Assembly: GCF_001690495.1 (NCBI RefSeq)
Contig: NZ_LZGS01000004.1
Location: 101,784-165,783, forward strand
Direction: 5' to 3'
From: Gilliamella sp. App4-10
GTDB taxonomy: Bacteria > Pseudomonadota > Gammaproteobacteria > Enterobacterales > Orbaceae
DNA: 64,000 nucleotides
Every line of letters starts with the position of its first letter. Position 1 is the first letter of the stretch. This document shows positions 50,000-59,973 of this stretch, one piece after another. The notes beneath the pieces are model-generated. The model was given only the letters and a program-made list of their open reading frames with translations. It had not been told where the DNA came from and searched no databases. The position numbers and the translations under genes are program-made.

Positions 50000-51832
50000 A
50001 TGTGTGGAATCGTGGGGGCTATCGCTAAACGTGATGTTGCTGAAATATTATTAGAAGGCCTAAAACGATTAGAATATCGTGGTTATGACTCAGCAGGACT
50101 GGCAATTATTTCACCAGACGGCGAACTGCAACGCGTTCGCCGTGTTGGCAAAGTGCAAGCACTAAAAGATGCCATTGCAAAACATCCACTACAAGGAGCC
50201 ACCGGCATCGCGCATACTCGATGGGCAACCCATGGTGAACCAGTTGAACATAATGCCCACCCACATGTATCTGGCTTTATTGCTGTCGTGCATAATGGAA
50301 TTATTGAAAATTTTGAACCATTGCGTGAAAAGCTGATCGCCAAAGGCTACCCATTCCGTTCAGAAACCGATACCGAGGTTATTGCCCACTTAATTCATGA
50401 CATTATATCAACCGAAGATTGCTCCTTATTTGACGCCGTGCAAAAAGCTATCCCGCAACTACGAGGCGCTTATGGCACAGTCATTATGGACACGCGCAAC
50501 CCAGAGATATTAGTTGCAACGCGCTCCGGCAGTCCTTTAGTTATTGGTTGTGGCATAGGCGAGAACTTTATCGCATCCGATCAATTAGCGCTATTACCTG
50601 TCACCCGCCAATTTATCTATTTGGAAGAAGGTGATACCGCACTTATTACACACCGAAAAGTAACAATCTTAGACAAGAATCATCATGAAGTAACAAGGCC
50701 ATGTATAGAATCTGATGCAAAATATGATGCGGGTAGCAAAGCAGGCTATAGCCACTATATGCAAAAAGAGATCTACGAACAGCCTAATGCGATTAAAAAT
50801 ACCCTTGAAGGTCGTATGGCGCATGGTAAAGTGGATTTATCGGAGCTAGACGAGCAAGCAGAAGCGATACTTAAACAAGTAGAGCATGTGCAAATTGTTG
50901 CCTGTGGCACCGCTTATAATGCCGGTATGGTGGCGCGCTACTGGTTTGAAGCCTTAGCGGGTATACCATGCGATGTCGAAATTGCCTCAGAATTTCGTTA
51001 CCGCAACCCCGCTCGTCGCAAAAATAGTCTGTTTATTACCCTTTCCCAATCAGGCGAAACGGCTGACACACTCGCAGCCTTGCGATTAGCTAAACAAAAC
51101 CACTACTTAAGCACTCTTGCTGTCTGTAATGTGCCTGCCTCAACACTCGTGCGTGAAGCTGATTTCGTTCTATTAACCAAAGCAGGAGTTGAAATTGGTG
51201 TTGCATCAACTAAAGCCTTTACCACACAATTAACGGTTTTATTGCTACTAGTTGCAAAATTAGGGCGTTTAAATAATATGGCACAAAGCACCGAGCAAGC
51301 AATTGTCCACGCCTTACAAACCTTGCCAAACCGCATTGAACAAGTGCTTATGTCTGAACCACAAATTAAAAAATTAGCAGAGCAATTTGTTAATAAACAT
51401 CATGCGCTATTCTTAGGGAGGGGCGATGAATATCCAATTGCTATGGAAGCCTCGTTAAAACTCAAAGAAATCTCTTACATCCATGCCGAAGCTTATGCTG
51501 CAGGTGAACTCAAACATGGCCCTCTTGCATTAATTGATGCGGATATGCCAGTGATTGTGATGGCACCAACCAACGAAATGCTAGAAAAACTAAAATCCAA
51601 TATCGAAGAAGTGCGAGCGCGTGGTGGTCAACTGTATGTGTTTGCCGAGCAAGATGCGGGTTTTGTCAGTGATGACACCATGCACATCATCAATCTACCC
51701 CATATTGAAGAACTTACCGCACCAATCTATTACACCGTGCCCACACAACTACTCGCTTATCATGTTGCTTTGCTCAAAGGCACTGATGTTGATCAGCCTC
51801 GTAATTTAGCAAAATCGGTTACCGTGGAGTAA
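50000..51832 (+). CDS. glmS: Glutamine-fructose-6-phosphate aminotransferase
   Basis: A 610-residue enzyme. After Met removal the N-terminal Cys of [20 protein letters not shown] is the glutaminase nucleophile. [13 protein letters not shown] and [15 protein letters not shown] blocks follow, then two SIS domains ([26 protein letters not shown]) and the C-terminal [11 protein letters not shown]. It makes GlcN-6-P, the first step of UDP-GlcNAc synthesis. Upstream sequence shows no glmS ribozyme. Confidence 0.96.
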   Translation: MCGIVGAIAKRDVAEILLEGLKRLEYRGYDSAGLAIISPDGELQRVRRVGKVQALKDAIAKHPLQGATGIAHTRWATHGEPVEHNAHPHVSGFIAVVHNGIIENFEPLREKLIAKGYPFRSETDTEVIAHLIHDIISTEDCSLFDAVQKAIPQLRGAYGTVIMDTRNPEILVATRSGSPLVIGCGIGENFIASDQLALLPVTRQFIYLEEGDTALITHRKVTILDKNHHEVTRPCIESDAKYDAGSKAGYSHYMQKEIYEQPNAIKNTLEGRMAHGKVDLSELDEQAEAILKQVEHVQIVACGTAYNAGMVARYWFEALAGIPCDVEIASEFRYRNPARRKNSLFITLSQSGETADTLAALRLAKQNHYLSTLAVCNVPASTLVREADFVLLTKAGVEIGVASTKAFTTQLTVLLLLVAKLGRLNNMAQSTEQAIVHALQTLPNRIEQVLMSEPQIKKLAEQFVNKHHALFLGRGDEYPIAMEASLKLKEISYIHAEAYAAGELKHGPLALIDADMPVIVMAPTNEMLEKLKSNIEEVRARGGQLYVFAEQDAGFVSDDTMHIINLPHIEELTAPIYYTVPTQLLAYHVALLKGTDVDQPRNLAKSVTVE

Positions 51833-52075
51833 ATTCCGCTAGATTAAATGTGAGGACTGACGGTATGGTTTTGATATCATCATCAAAACTAAAGTTTTCA
51901 CATAACATCAACGAACACTAAAATTTTTAATGTAATAAGTTTTTCAGTGATTTTTTATCATGGCGCAAGGCTTTGTTAACGCGTTTGGCAAAGATCACTT
52001 ATTTTATAAAAAATTCTCAGGAAAACATGCGTTTTAGTCTATTGGACTTAAAACTGTGCTTTTTATACCTACAAA

Positions 52076-52091
52076 TGTGATCTTAATCACA
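52076..52091 (+). promoter_or_regulatory. CRP-cAMP binding site, distal (mtlA)
   Basis: Perfect half-sites TGTGA-N6-TCACA (N6 = TCTTAA), centred about 105.5 bases before the predicted mtlA transcription start. A second perfect site lies 44 bases downstream. Confidence 0.75.
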
Positions 52092-52119
52092 AAAATAAAA
52101 AATGGAATGGTTTTAGCAA

Positions 52120-52135
52120 TGTGATATTCATCACA
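52120..52135 (+). promoter_or_regulatory. CRP-cAMP binding site, proximal (mtlA)
   Basis: Perfect TGTGA-N6-TCACA (N6 = TATTCA), centred at 52127.5. With the -10 predicted at 52177-52182 this is about -61.5, the class I position. It predicts strong catabolite control of mannitol uptake. Confidence 0.8.
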
Positions 52136-52153
52136 CTTATCAATTTTTTTTGA

Positions 52154-52182
52154 TGAATCGAATAACGAAATCCCTCTACAAT
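52154..52182 (+). promoter_or_regulatory. Predicted mtlA promoter
   Basis: -10 TACAAT (52177-52182) with a weak -35 (TGAATC, 52154-52159) at 17-base spacing, as expected for an activator-dependent promoter. The rest of the 51833-52217 gap shows no gene. Confidence 0.5.
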
Positions 52183-52217
52183 AACTGCATAATGATTATA
52201 CCAATCAATAAGGAAAG

Positions 52218-54104
52218 ATGAATATTATGACAACCTCAAACATCAAATTGAAAGTCCAAAATTTTGGGCGATTCTTAAGTAATATGGTCATGCCAAATAT
52301 CGGCGCATTTATTGCTTGGGGGTTTATTACTGCGATTTTTATTCCAACAGGCTGGTACCCCAATGAAACGATTGCCAAGCTAGTTGGACCGATGATTACC
52401 TACCTATTACCACTATTGATTGGCTATACAGGCGGTAAATTAGTTCACGGTGAACGAGGTGCAGTGGTTGGTGCAATCACAACTATGGGCGTCATTGTTG
52501 GTTCAGATATTCCCATGTTTTTAGGAGCCATGATCGTCGGCCCACTTGCTGGCTGGGTAATAAAGCAATTTGATAAAGCCGTAGACGGTAAAATCAAAAG
52601 CGGTTTTGAAATGTTAGTCAATAATTTCTCAGCGGGTATTATCGGTATGCTACTTGCGTTGCTTGCTTTTTTCGCAATTGGTCCTGCTGTCGTTATTGCA
52701 TCCGGTAGATTAACTATAGCCGTTAATTTCTTAGTTGAGCATAATTTATTACCTTTAACGTCGATCATTATTGAACCCGCTAAGATCCTTTTCTTAAATA
52801 ATGCCATTAACCACGGTATATTCTCACCATTAGGTATTCAACAAGCGGCTGAACATTCTCAATCTATTTTCTTTTTAATCGAAGCCAACCCTGGTCCTGG
52901 TTTAGGTTTATTACTCGCTTATATGTTCTTTGGTAAAGGATCGGCAAAAAGTTCAGCCAGTGGCGCCGCAATCATACACTTCTTTGGTGGAATCCATGAA
53001 ATTTACTTCCCCTATGTATTAATGAATCCACGTCTTATTATTGCGGTGATTTTAGGTGGAATGACAGGCGTATTTACTTTAACATTATTTGGAGCAGGAT
53101 TAAGTTCACCCGCATCACCCGGATCAATCATCGCCGTTCTTGCTGTCACACCAAAATCATCTATGCTTGGCGTAATTTTTTCTGTCATTGCTGCAACTAC
53201 GGTTACTTTTATCGTTTCTGCGATTTTATTAAAAACAACCAAAGAGACAGACAAAAGCCTAGAAGAGGCAAAATCGAATGTTTCTGCAATGAAAAACGAA
53301 GCAAAAGGTATTACAAATGGAATACTTGATTTAGCTAAAGTGAAAAAAATCATAGTGGCTTGTGATGCAGGAATGGGATCTAGTGCTATGGGAGCAGGTG
53401 TGTTACGCAAAAAAGTACAAGATGCCGATCTCGATATTTTGGTCACTAATTTAGCAATTAATAATCTGCCCAATGATGTTGACATAGTTATCACGCATAA
53501 AGACTTAACCGATCGCGCCAAACAACATGCGCCAAACGCACATCATATTTCATTAACTAACTTTTTAGACAGTCAATTATATAGCCAACTGGTTGCGGAT
53601 CTTTTAAGTTCTCAAGCGAGTAGTTTAGCAAGTGAAATAATAGCTAGCAGCAATCAATCCACTGATAATGCACCTCTATTTAAATTATCAGAACAAAATA
53701 TTTTTTTAGGACTAACCGCTAAAAACAAAGAGGAAGCCATTCGTTTTGCCGGGCAAAAATTGGTCGATAATGGTTATGTTACCCCTGCCTACATTGAAGC
53801 AATGTTAGCGCGTGAAGAATTAACGTCGACTTATTTAGGAGAATCGATTGCCGTTCCACATGGTACTATTGAATCAAAAAACGACGTTATTAAAACTGGC
53901 ATCGTATTTTGCCAATACCCAGCAGGTGTTCAATTTGGTGAAGGCGACGACGACCAAGCGAAAATTGTAATAGGTATTGCTGCACGTAATAATGAACACC
54001 TTGATGTCATTGCAAAACTCACTAATGCTCTTGATGATCAAGCCATTATTACCAAACTGGTTAACACAACAAGTATTGAAGAGGTACTTGCTATTTTAAG
54101 TTAA
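52218..54104 (+). CDS. mtlA: Mannitol-specific PTS enzyme IICBA
   Basis: A 628-residue permease and phosphotransferase that brings in mannitol as mannitol-1-phosphate. The EIIC domain covers about residues 1-345 with helices and SGAAIIHFFGGIHEIYFPYV. EIIB has the phospho-Cys in IIVACDAGMGSSAMGAGVL (about residue 387). EIIA has the phospho-His in ESIAVPHGTIESK (about residue 551). All three domains are intact as in E. coli (637). Start 52218 or 52227 (three codons later). Confidence 0.96.
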   Translation: MNIMTTSNIKLKVQNFGRFLSNMVMPNIGAFIAWGFITAIFIPTGWYPNETIAKLVGPMITYLLPLLIGYTGGKLVHGERGAVVGAITTMGVIVGSDIPMFLGAMIVGPLAGWVIKQFDKAVDGKIKSGFEMLVNNFSAGIIGMLLALLAFFAIGPAVVIASGRLTIAVNFLVEHNLLPLTSIIIEPAKILFLNNAINHGIFSPLGIQQAAEHSQSIFFLIEANPGPGLGLLLAYMFFGKGSAKSSASGAAIIHFFGGIHEIYFPYVLMNPRLIIAVILGGMTGVFTLTLFGAGLSSPASPGSIIAVLAVTPKSSMLGVIFSVIAATTVTFIVSAILLKTTKETDKSLEEAKSNVSAMKNEAKGITNGILDLAKVKKIIVACDAGMGSSAMGAGVLRKKVQDADLDILVTNLAINNLPNDVDIVITHKDLTDRAKQHAPNAHHISLTNFLDSQLYSQLVADLLSSQASSLASEIIASSNQSTDNAPLFKLSEQNIFLGLTAKNKEEAIRFAGQKLVDNGYVTPAYIEAMLAREELTSTYLGESIAVPHGTIESKNDVIKTGIVFCQYPAGVQFGEGDDDQAKIVIGIAARNNEHLDVIAKLTNALDDQAIITKLVNTTSIEEVLAILS

Positions 54105-54118
54105 TATCACAATTATCG

Positions 54119-54139
54119 TTCCCACTTAACAAGTGGGAA
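54119..54139 (+). terminator. Intercistronic hairpin between mtlA and mtlD
   Basis: Nine-base perfect stem TTCCCACTT / AAGTGGGAA with an AAC loop, in the 79-base gap. No U tract follows, so it probably stabilises or partly attenuates the message between the permease and the dehydrogenase. Confidence 0.5.
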
Positions 54140-54183
54140 ACCATTACCACTTTTAAAATTAAATTTAATTAAGGATTATTATA

Positions 54184-55347
54184 ATGCAAGCATTACATTT
54201 TGGCGCAGGTAACATTGGGCGAGGTTTTATTGGAAAATTACTATCAGATGCCGGCATACAGGTCACATTTGCCGATGTCAATCAACAAATCATTGATGCA
54301 ATGACCCAGCGTCATCAATACCCTGTCAATGTTGTTGGCGAACAATCTATCACCGAAATAGTCAAAAATGTCGATGGTATTAACAGTACCTCTAGTGAAG
54401 TGATCGATTATATTGCCAAAGTTGATTTAATCACTACCGCCGTGGGTCCGCAAATTTTAGCGCGCATTGCTTCAAGTGTTGCGCAAGGAATTATGGCAAG
54501 ACATCAACAAGGCAACACCAAACCACTGAATATTATTGCTTGTGAAAATATGGTTCGTGGTACAAGCCAATTTAAACAAGAAATCTTCAAATCACTACCA
54601 GAAGAACTGCATCAATGGACAAACGCCCATGTCGGTTTTGTCGATTCAGCAGTGGATCGCATTGTACCGCCTGCAACATCAAAAACAGGTAATATTCTAG
54701 AAGTCACTGTCGAAACTTTTTCAGAATGGATTGTTGATGAAACGCAATTTGTGGGGCCGATTCCAACCATTGCAGGTATGCAGCCCGTTGACAATTTAAT
54801 GGCTTTTGTTGAGCGAAAACTATTTACCTTAAATACAGGTCATGCAATTACGGCTTATTTAGGTTTCTATTATGGTTTTGGCACCATTCGCGATGCAATT
54901 TTAAACGAAAAAATTCGTTTAATTGTTCGTGGAGCCATGGAAGAAAGCGGCTTAGTCCTTATCAAACGTTACAATTTTGATGAACAAAAACACATGGCTT
55001 ATATCGAAAAAATCTTAAACCGCTTTGAAAACCCGTATTTACATGATGATACTTCACGTGTTGGACGTCAGCCAATGCGTAAATTAGGCGCTGGCGATCG
55101 TTTAATTAAGCCATTACTCGGTACTTTTGAGTATCAAGTTAAAAATACTAACTTACTAATCGGTATCGCAGCCGCTCTCAACTATCGTAATAGTGATGAT
55201 GAGCAAGCAGTTGAACTGGCAAAACTCATTACTGACAAAGGTGTTAAACACGCTTTTTGTCAAATCGCTGGGATTGATGTTAACAATTCTATTGTTAAGC
55301 AAATTGAAGAAATTTATACTACAATGCAAAATCGCCAATTTACATAA
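54184..55347 (+). CDS. mtlD: Mannitol-1-phosphate 5-dehydrogenase
   Basis: A 387-residue polyol dehydrogenase that turns mannitol-1-P into fructose-6-P with NAD. The cofactor loop [17 protein letters not shown] is at the N-terminus. [32 protein letters not shown] and [13 protein letters not shown] are family blocks. An AAGGATT site precedes the ATG. Second gene of mtlADR. Confidence 0.96.
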   Translation: MQALHFGAGNIGRGFIGKLLSDAGIQVTFADVNQQIIDAMTQRHQYPVNVVGEQSITEIVKNVDGINSTSSEVIDYIAKVDLITTAVGPQILARIASSVAQGIMARHQQGNTKPLNIIACENMVRGTSQFKQEIFKSLPEELHQWTNAHVGFVDSAVDRIVPPATSKTGNILEVTVETFSEWIVDETQFVGPIPTIAGMQPVDNLMAFVERKLFTLNTGHAITAYLGFYYGFGTIRDAILNEKIRLIVRGAMEESGLVLIKRYNFDEQKHMAYIEKILNRFENPYLHDDTSRVGRQPMRKLGAGDRLIKPLLGTFEYQVKNTNLLIGIAAALNYRNSDDEQAVELAKLITDKGVKHAFCQIAGIDVNNSIVKQIEEIYTTMQNRQFT

Positions 55348-55353
55348 CACCTA

Positions 55354-55905
55354 ATGCCAGAATCGATATTACAAGAAGATACGATATTAGAAAAACTCAA
55401 CCAGCAAGCTGATATTCACAGCTTGCTCACTGTTGCCATAAAATTAATCAATGATAATGTCAACAAATTAATTCTTAAAGTCTTTCGAAAAGAACCTCAC
55501 GCCATTAAATTTGTCATTCCTTCATTAGTTGGTAAAAATGGACCACTCAATGATACTTCTGTTTGCTTAAAACTGCTTTATGTATTGGGGATTATTTCTC
55601 GTGAAGATTACGAAGATATAGAACTGCTGATCGCTATTTTGGACGAGCTAGAGCAAGATGACAGGCAATATACTTATTTAGATGATGAAATCTTAGGTCC
55701 TATTAGTTTATTACATGATATGGTATTACCACCAAGCTGGGAATCGCAACACGAAAAAGCCAAACAATCTGGCATTGTCGATACGTTAAAATCTTCCATG
55801 TACCAAAACCGCTATCAACAAATGATACGCTCAGCGTTAATTATTGCTATCACGGATCTAACGTTACGCATCATAAATAAAGAACATATCAACTACTTTC
55901 CATAA
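55354..55905 (+). CDS. mtlR: Mannitol operon repressor MtlR
   Basis: A 183-residue helical protein of the MtlR family (KFVIPSLVGKNGPLNDTSVC, KLLYVLGIISREDYEDIELL). It has no obvious DNA-binding domain; in enterobacteria it lowers mtl expression, probably with a partner. It starts six bases after mtlD. The CDI array converges on it from the other strand. Confidence 0.93.
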   Translation: MPESILQEDTILEKLNQQADIHSLLTVAIKLINDNVNKLILKVFRKEPHAIKFVIPSLVGKNGPLNDTSVCLKLLYVLGIISREDYEDIELLIAILDELEQDDRQYTYLDDEILGPISLLHDMVLPPSWESQHEKAKQSGIVDTLKSSMYQNRYQQMIRSALIIAITDLTLRIINKEHINYFP

Positions 55906-56027
55906 TAACCAACTCCTTTACTAAATCTTTTGTTATTTCGGCTGAAAATAAATAAAGTAAACTAAAAATAGCTATCACAGCATGCGTTATATAAAAGAAA
56001 TATAAATTTTTTGTTACTGATCTTTGG

Positions 56028-56318
56028 TTAAAATCTTTTATTGTTTTTACTTGCTTGTTTGTTAAGACCCGTTGGTATTGATGGCATACCACGGGTGTTG
56101 ACGCCTGCACTGCTGCTACTTACCTTGTAGTCCGCTTGGTTTTTTATATCACTAAAGCTGATTGTGCCTGTGTCAAGTTTGTTTTTGCTCGTGTCTTTTG
56201 CTGCTGAGGCTATCACCGCCCCTTTTAAGTCGGTATGGTTGCCCACCGTGATGTCAAAGCCCTCTTTGCCGGCACAGGAAAACCAAAAAAACACCAATAA
56301 AAAATTAAATAAAATCAA
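56028..56318 (-). pseudogene. Filamentous haemagglutinin/CdiA fragment at array end
   Basis: A 96-codon frame opening only at a TTG carries [40 protein letters not shown] and SSSAGVNT. These belong to the region of large CdiA/FhaB exoproteins that precedes the pretoxin domain. It begins inside the array repeat ([14 protein letters not shown] is repeat-derived) and ends in unrelated sequence. It is the longest such fragment here and the last element before mtlR. No signal, transport domain or toxin is attached. Confidence 0.75.
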
Positions 56319-56540
56319 TACGTTTCCTGACCGGTTTTTTGTAAATAAATAGTGTGTTTTTTATGTTTTAAACAGAAGGAGATATGGCATAATAAGCAAT
56401 ACAACAGGTAGCCATTATTTAATACAATGGTACATAAAAATAATGATCACTAAAATGCATGCTAAGCAAAAATTAGCAATTAAAAAATTAATTATAGAAT
56501 TTAGTGACAGAATTAACTGTCGCTTTTAACTGGTAAATAC
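56265..56540 (-). repeat. CDI-array spacer repeat, copy 3
   Basis: About 270 bases sharing long near-identical stretches with 59105-59370 and 62065-62330. Common parts include the haemagglutinin GFDI segment junction, CTGACCGGTTTTTTGTAAATA, AGAAGGAGATATG, and GTGACAGAATTAACTG near the far end. No gene is evident in 56541-56664. Confidence 0.8.
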
Positions 56541-56664
56541 ACAAAATTTTAGATAGGGTCAAAAAACTCAAATATTAAAATAAATCTTCGGTATTAATTT
56601 TTTTCAAATTTAGATAAGAAATTAATTTTTCATTAAATTTATTAGATGCAACGATCAAATCCGA

Positions 56665-56994
56665 TTACTTGATATTTGAATAAATTTTATCCATCCTAAC
56701 CCCACTAATTTGCCAATTATTTAAACTTATGTGTCTAAATAATAAAATAGGAGCTTTTTCGTAATCCATAGATTCATAATAAAAGCCATTATCAGAATTA
56801 TTGATCCAATTTTTTAATTGTTTTGCTAATTCAAGTAGCAAAATTCCTTTTGCTGATAAAATAATTTTATTATTTATATAGATTACTAATTGACCTTCAA
56901 CCACAGAAAAAAGCCGAGATCCGTGGGTTATATTACCAACATTCAAATTGGTATAATTGATCTCTAGTGAGAATTTACAGGGAATGCATTCCAT
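56665..56994 (-). CDS. Putative CDI immunity protein (for the broken toxin upstream)
   Basis: A 109-residue cytoplasmic-looking protein: ECIPCKFSLEINYTNLNVG, then VEGQLVIYINNKIILSAKGI, LLELAKQLKNWI and a C-terminal W. This resembles a small DUF7878-type immunity fold, but I am not certain. It overlaps the end of the toxin fragment by about 31 bases, the close coupling expected of toxin-immunity pairs. It is intact although its toxin has a nonsense codon. Confidence 0.6.
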   Translation of the reverse strand: MECIPCKFSLEINYTNLNVGNITHGSRLFSVVEGQLVIYINNKIILSAKGILLLELAKQLKNWINNSDNGFYYESMDYEKAPILLFRHISLNNWQISGVRMDKIYSNIK

Positions 56995-57369
56995 ATTTTT
57001 CCATCATTTCCAATAATAACTTTAATCTTTGTTTGCTCTTTTGTGTCAATTTGGCGCCCCATATCAACAACTACGCGGAAAGAACCTTCAATATTATTTG
57101 GAATAAAACTTGCTTTTGAAGAATCCAACGTTTCTTTAACAATCTTTCATATTTCTGAAACATTATTTGTATTGAATTGAGCTGATCTTGTAGCTGAAGT
57201 TCCAACCATATGTTTATCCTTTGGTACCCATGTGTTAAGATTATTTTTTGATGCATTGAAAGCTGTTTTAGAAGCGTCATCTAACACACCCCAGTTATTA
57301 TTTTGAACAATAGTTTCTTGTTTAGCAAGATTACCACCCTCCCTTTTCCAGCTAGGATTGTCGGGTTAA
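56964..57369 (-). pseudogene. Orphan CDI toxin C-terminal fragment with in-frame stop
   Basis: The minus-strand frame reads NPSWKREGGNLAKQETIVQN, TAFNASKNNLNTWVPKDKHM and TSATRSAQFNTNNVSEI, then TGA, then continues KIVKETLDSSKASFIPNNIE, GSFRVVVDMGRQIDTKEQTK and IKVIIGNDGKIWNAFPVNSH to a stop at 56964-56966. The reading frame is otherwise clean, so one codon change (for example AGA or TGG to TGA) disarms it. The IWNAFPV end is like those of several RNase-type CDI toxins; the family is not identified. A piece of the array tail sequence (GCTAGGATTGTCGGGTT) abuts its 5' end. Confidence 0.65.
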
Positions 57370-57463
57370 ATTTGAGCTACTACAGATGAAACTATAATCT
57401 CCGTTAAGAATAAGATCGGGAATTATAGTTTATGCTACTTCAAATCTTATAATAACCAAATTA

Positions 57464-57733
57464 TTATAAGTATTTTTTAGGGATATTTAATAACTGTGCA
57501 TCAACAGACCAATCAATAGGTTTACTTTTTTGGCAATTCCATTTTGCTCCTGATTGTATCCATTTATCTCGATATTTCTTAATACCCGTTAAAATGGCAT
57601 CTTCGTATCCAAACTCAACTCCACAACACTCACAAATATTATATGTAGGAGATTGACCATCCTCTCCCCATTGAGGCTCTGATTGCTCGAGCCCACAAAC
57701 ACGACATATATATGCTTCATTATTTTTGTGCAT
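57464..57733 (-). CDS. Cys-rich CDI immunity protein
   Basis: An 89-residue protein starting MHKNNEAYICRVCGLEQ. Two CxxC pairs (CRVC and CECC, spaced about 25 residues) probably bind zinc. The distal part reads GYEDAILTGIKKYRDKWIQS and ends LLNIPKKYL. It overlaps the 3' end of the tRNase-like toxin by 14 bases, so it is the likely cognate immunity gene. The frame is open further upstream (to 57811), but the ATG at 57733 fits the conserved N-terminus. Confidence 0.75.
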   Translation of the reverse strand: MHKNNEAYICRVCGLEQSEPQWGEDGQSPTYNICECCGVEFGYEDAILTGIKKYRDKWIQSGAKWNCQKSKPIDWSVDAQLLNIPKKYL

Positions 57734-59000
57734 TAAAATACTCCAAATTAGTCTTATATCCATGATCTGCTGGATTTGGTTTAAACATTGTTTTCGGTGT
57801 CCCATCGGCATTTTTCACAGCAAATATATTTGATTGAGGATTATAAAGAACTGTATCACCATTTTTCCTTATTATTTTTAATGTGCCTAAAGGAGGATTA
57901 TTAACAAAATTATGTGTCGCATCAACGTATTGTTTTGAGTTTTGAAATTCTGGAAACTCGTGTTTATGTTTATCCCAATGATCGTAAGCATTTGTAACAG
58001 GCTGTTTTTTACTTGTTTCTGTCCAAATTTTATCTTCTGGGCGCTTACCTAAATTAGCATTAATTTCTTGTTCTTTTTTTACATGCTCGCCAAATTTGCT
58101 ACTCTCATTTCCTTTTTGATTGGCTGCTTGGCTATTATGTATTTTATACTTAATCTCTTTATAATTTCCACCATCTTGTGCAACACTTCCTTTTCCATGT
58201 TGCGTTTCTAAGACTGTTTTATCTAATGGTTTGTTCGCACCTATTCCCTTTCCAGCTGCACTATTTTTTACAACTGTTGTTTCAATTTGTTTTGACTGGC
58301 TTGCCGCTTGATTCATCAAGCGGTTACCTTCAGCAACATTCCCCGCTTTATATGCTACTTCCGCTTCTTTTACCAAAACTTGTGCAGTTTTAGTTTCAAC
58401 TTTAATTACTTTTCCCGCTACTTTGATAAATTTTGCAAAAGGTAATACTCCTGCTGCTGCTATTGCGTAGTCACCCCAACTATCTGCATCCCTAAAGGCG
58501 ATATAATCACCATATGGCGTCACCAATATAGCTAGATCTTCTGGCAATCGCATCAAATCCTCTCTTAAAGGATCATACATAAATTTACCTGAATTCATAT
58601 CATCTATGATTTGCGAAGCCTCTTCTGGGGTTAGATAACCATTAGCTGAAGCATGAAGTATGCTGTCATAATTTGCCCCTGTTTCAGGTGAAAGACCAAT
58701 AAAATCGCCACCAAATCCACCATCAGCCCAACTTAATCCATTATTCTCAACCGCATTTTTCCCCGCCGCAACGCCAGTATTGATATCTTGAACATCACCA
58801 CCCGCCGCGGCGGTAGCTAGGCCAGTCGCGAGTTGGGATAGGGCGCTGATTTGTTGTCTTTCTTCTTGGCTTAGGTCTTTGATGTCTTTATCGGGGTAAA
58901 GGATACCTGCAATAACTTCTGCACTGCGTTCACTTGCGGCAGCGCCTAAGCCACCCACTAGGGCGGAGTTGCCTTGTAGCTGCGCAACCACCCCACCCAA
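57720..59000 (-). CDS. Orphan CdiA C-terminal module with CdiA_C (tRNase)-like toxin
   Basis: A 426-codon frame that begins within the pretoxin region (QLQGNSALVGGLGAAASERS) and reaches the boundary motif AVENN at about residue 88. A linker and a helical pre-toxin section follow. The last about 100 residues carry AYDHWDKHKHEFPEFQNSKQ, HNFVNNPPLGTLKI and DGTPKTMFKPNPADHGY. That end matches the CdiA_C-type toxin domain (BECR-fold tRNase) as I remember it. Only TTG or GTG codons open the frame. The haemagglutinin fragment upstream (59040-59115) is out of frame, so the module is displaced from a full cdiA. Confidence 0.75.
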   Translation of the reverse strand: MGGVVAQLQGNSALVGGLGAAASERSAEVIAGILYPDKDIKDLSQEERQQISALSQLATGLATAAAGGDVQDINTGVAAGKNAVENNGLSWADGGFGGDFIGLSPETGANYDSILHASANGYLTPEEASQIIDDMNSGKFMYDPLREDLMRLPEDLAILVTPYGDYIAFRDADSWGDYAIAAAGVLPFAKFIKVAGKVIKVETKTAQVLVKEAEVAYKAGNVAEGNRLMNQAASQSKQIETTVVKNSAAGKGIGANKPLDKTVLETQHGKGSVAQDGGNYKEIKYKIHNSQAANQKGNESSKFGEHVKKEQEINANLGKRPEDKIWTETSKKQPVTNAYDHWDKHKHEFPEFQNSKQYVDATHNFVNNPPLGTLKIIRKNGDTVLYNPQSNIFAVKNADGTPKTMFKPNPADHGYKTNLEYFNAQK

Positions 59001-59104
59001 GATGGCATGACTGACCGTGTTGGCAATGTTGCTCGTCAGTTAAGAAGATACCTTTGTCTGTTGCTTTTAAGTCGGTATTGTTTTCGACCTTTATGTCAAA
59101 GCCA

Positions 59105-59370
59105 CCTTTGCTGGCACAGAAAAATGCAAAAAAACACCAAGAAAAAAATCAAATAAAATAAACGCCTTACCTGACCGATTTTTTGTAAATAAATAGTGTG
59201 TTTTTATGTTTTAAATAGAAGGAGATATGACACAATGAGCAATATAGTTAAGTAGGCTTTAATTACTACAATGGTGCATAAAAATAATAATCACTAAAGT
59301 GATGCTAAATCAAAATTGCCACTTAAAAAGGATTTAGTGACAGAATTAACTGCCACTTTTTAATAATGAA
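59105..59370 (-). repeat. CDI-array spacer repeat, copy 2
   Basis: Near-identical to the copy at 62065-62330 and similar to 56265-56540. It is joined to a haemagglutinin piece (GFDIKVENNTDLKATDKGIF on the minus strand, 59041-59100), which then meets the pretoxin region at 59001-59040 in another frame. The remainder, 59371-59510, holds array tail sequence (GTATTGTCGGATT, then GAACTACTACA) and no gene. Confidence 0.85.
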
Positions 59371-59510
59371 TATACTAATATAGGATAGTATTGTCGGATT
59401 ATGTTTGAACTACTACAATTGAGTAGAACAAGCTGATTATTGAACTTGCGGGCAAGTTCTAAAAAGCAATAAAAGATCCTCCCCCGCTGATTAGATGGGG
59501 GATTTAACTT

Positions 59511-59930
59511 TCATTCAACTAGCTTTTTAATGAACTCTTCTAAAACACGCTTTACCGGTGAGCTAGCATTCTGCAATAAAATATCTATTTTTAATAATAG
59601 TAACTCTTTCTTAGAATTATCTAGATTAGATAAATCTAAAAGCCTTAATGAATCAATGCAAGAGATAAATAAGTTCTCATTACTTGTGTTAATAATTTTT
59701 AGGAGAACTTCTAATTCATGTGAGTTATGTAAATCACCCAAACATTCTACAAGCCTTTTTTGCCAAAAAATAGGCTTAAACTTTAGCTGAGCTAATAATA
59801 ACTCCCAATCATTATTATTAAATTTATTAAGTATTTCAGTAGCCTCCAAAATGGCACAATCATACCAATAATCGCCAGGTTCACTTTCATGGCTAAAATC
59901 AGATATACAAACATCAAATTTATTATACAT
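59511..59930 (-). CDS. Putative immunity protein for EndoU toxin fragment
   Basis: A 139-residue mostly helical protein with SDFSHESEPGDYWYDCAILE and EILNKFNNNDWELLLAQLKF, then IFWQKRLVECLGDLHNSHEL and HEAT-like repeats. This resembles helical immunity families (Imm30-like) found next to CDI toxins. It lies 43 bases after the EndoU fragment in the same direction. The intact frame implies that immunity is still useful. Confidence 0.65.
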   Translation of the reverse strand: MYNKFDVCISDFSHESEPGDYWYDCAILEATEILNKFNNNDWELLLAQLKFKPIFWQKRLVECLGDLHNSHELEVLLKIINTSNENLFISCIDSLRLLDLSNLDNSKKELLLLKIDILLQNASSPVKRVLEEFIKKLVE

Positions 59931-59973
59931 AATTTATCTCTTTAATTTTATAGGATCAAATCCTGGCGCAGGT

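Noticed and set aside
49997..50050. glmS ribozyme or riboswitch before glmS
   Set aside because: glmU ends only three bases before glmS, leaving no room for a leader RNA. Gram-negative relatives control glmS by small RNAs instead.
55889..56110. Small membrane-protein frame on the minus strand overlapping the end of mtlR
   Set aside because: It overlaps mtlR and the end of the haemagglutinin fragment in another frame, has no ribosome site and mixes unrelated sequence.
57071..57280. Frame encoding a Leu/Gln-rich peptide on the minus strand
   Set aside because: It is an out-of-frame reading of the nonsense-mutated toxin fragment, whose proper frame gives protein-like sequence on both sides of the TGA.
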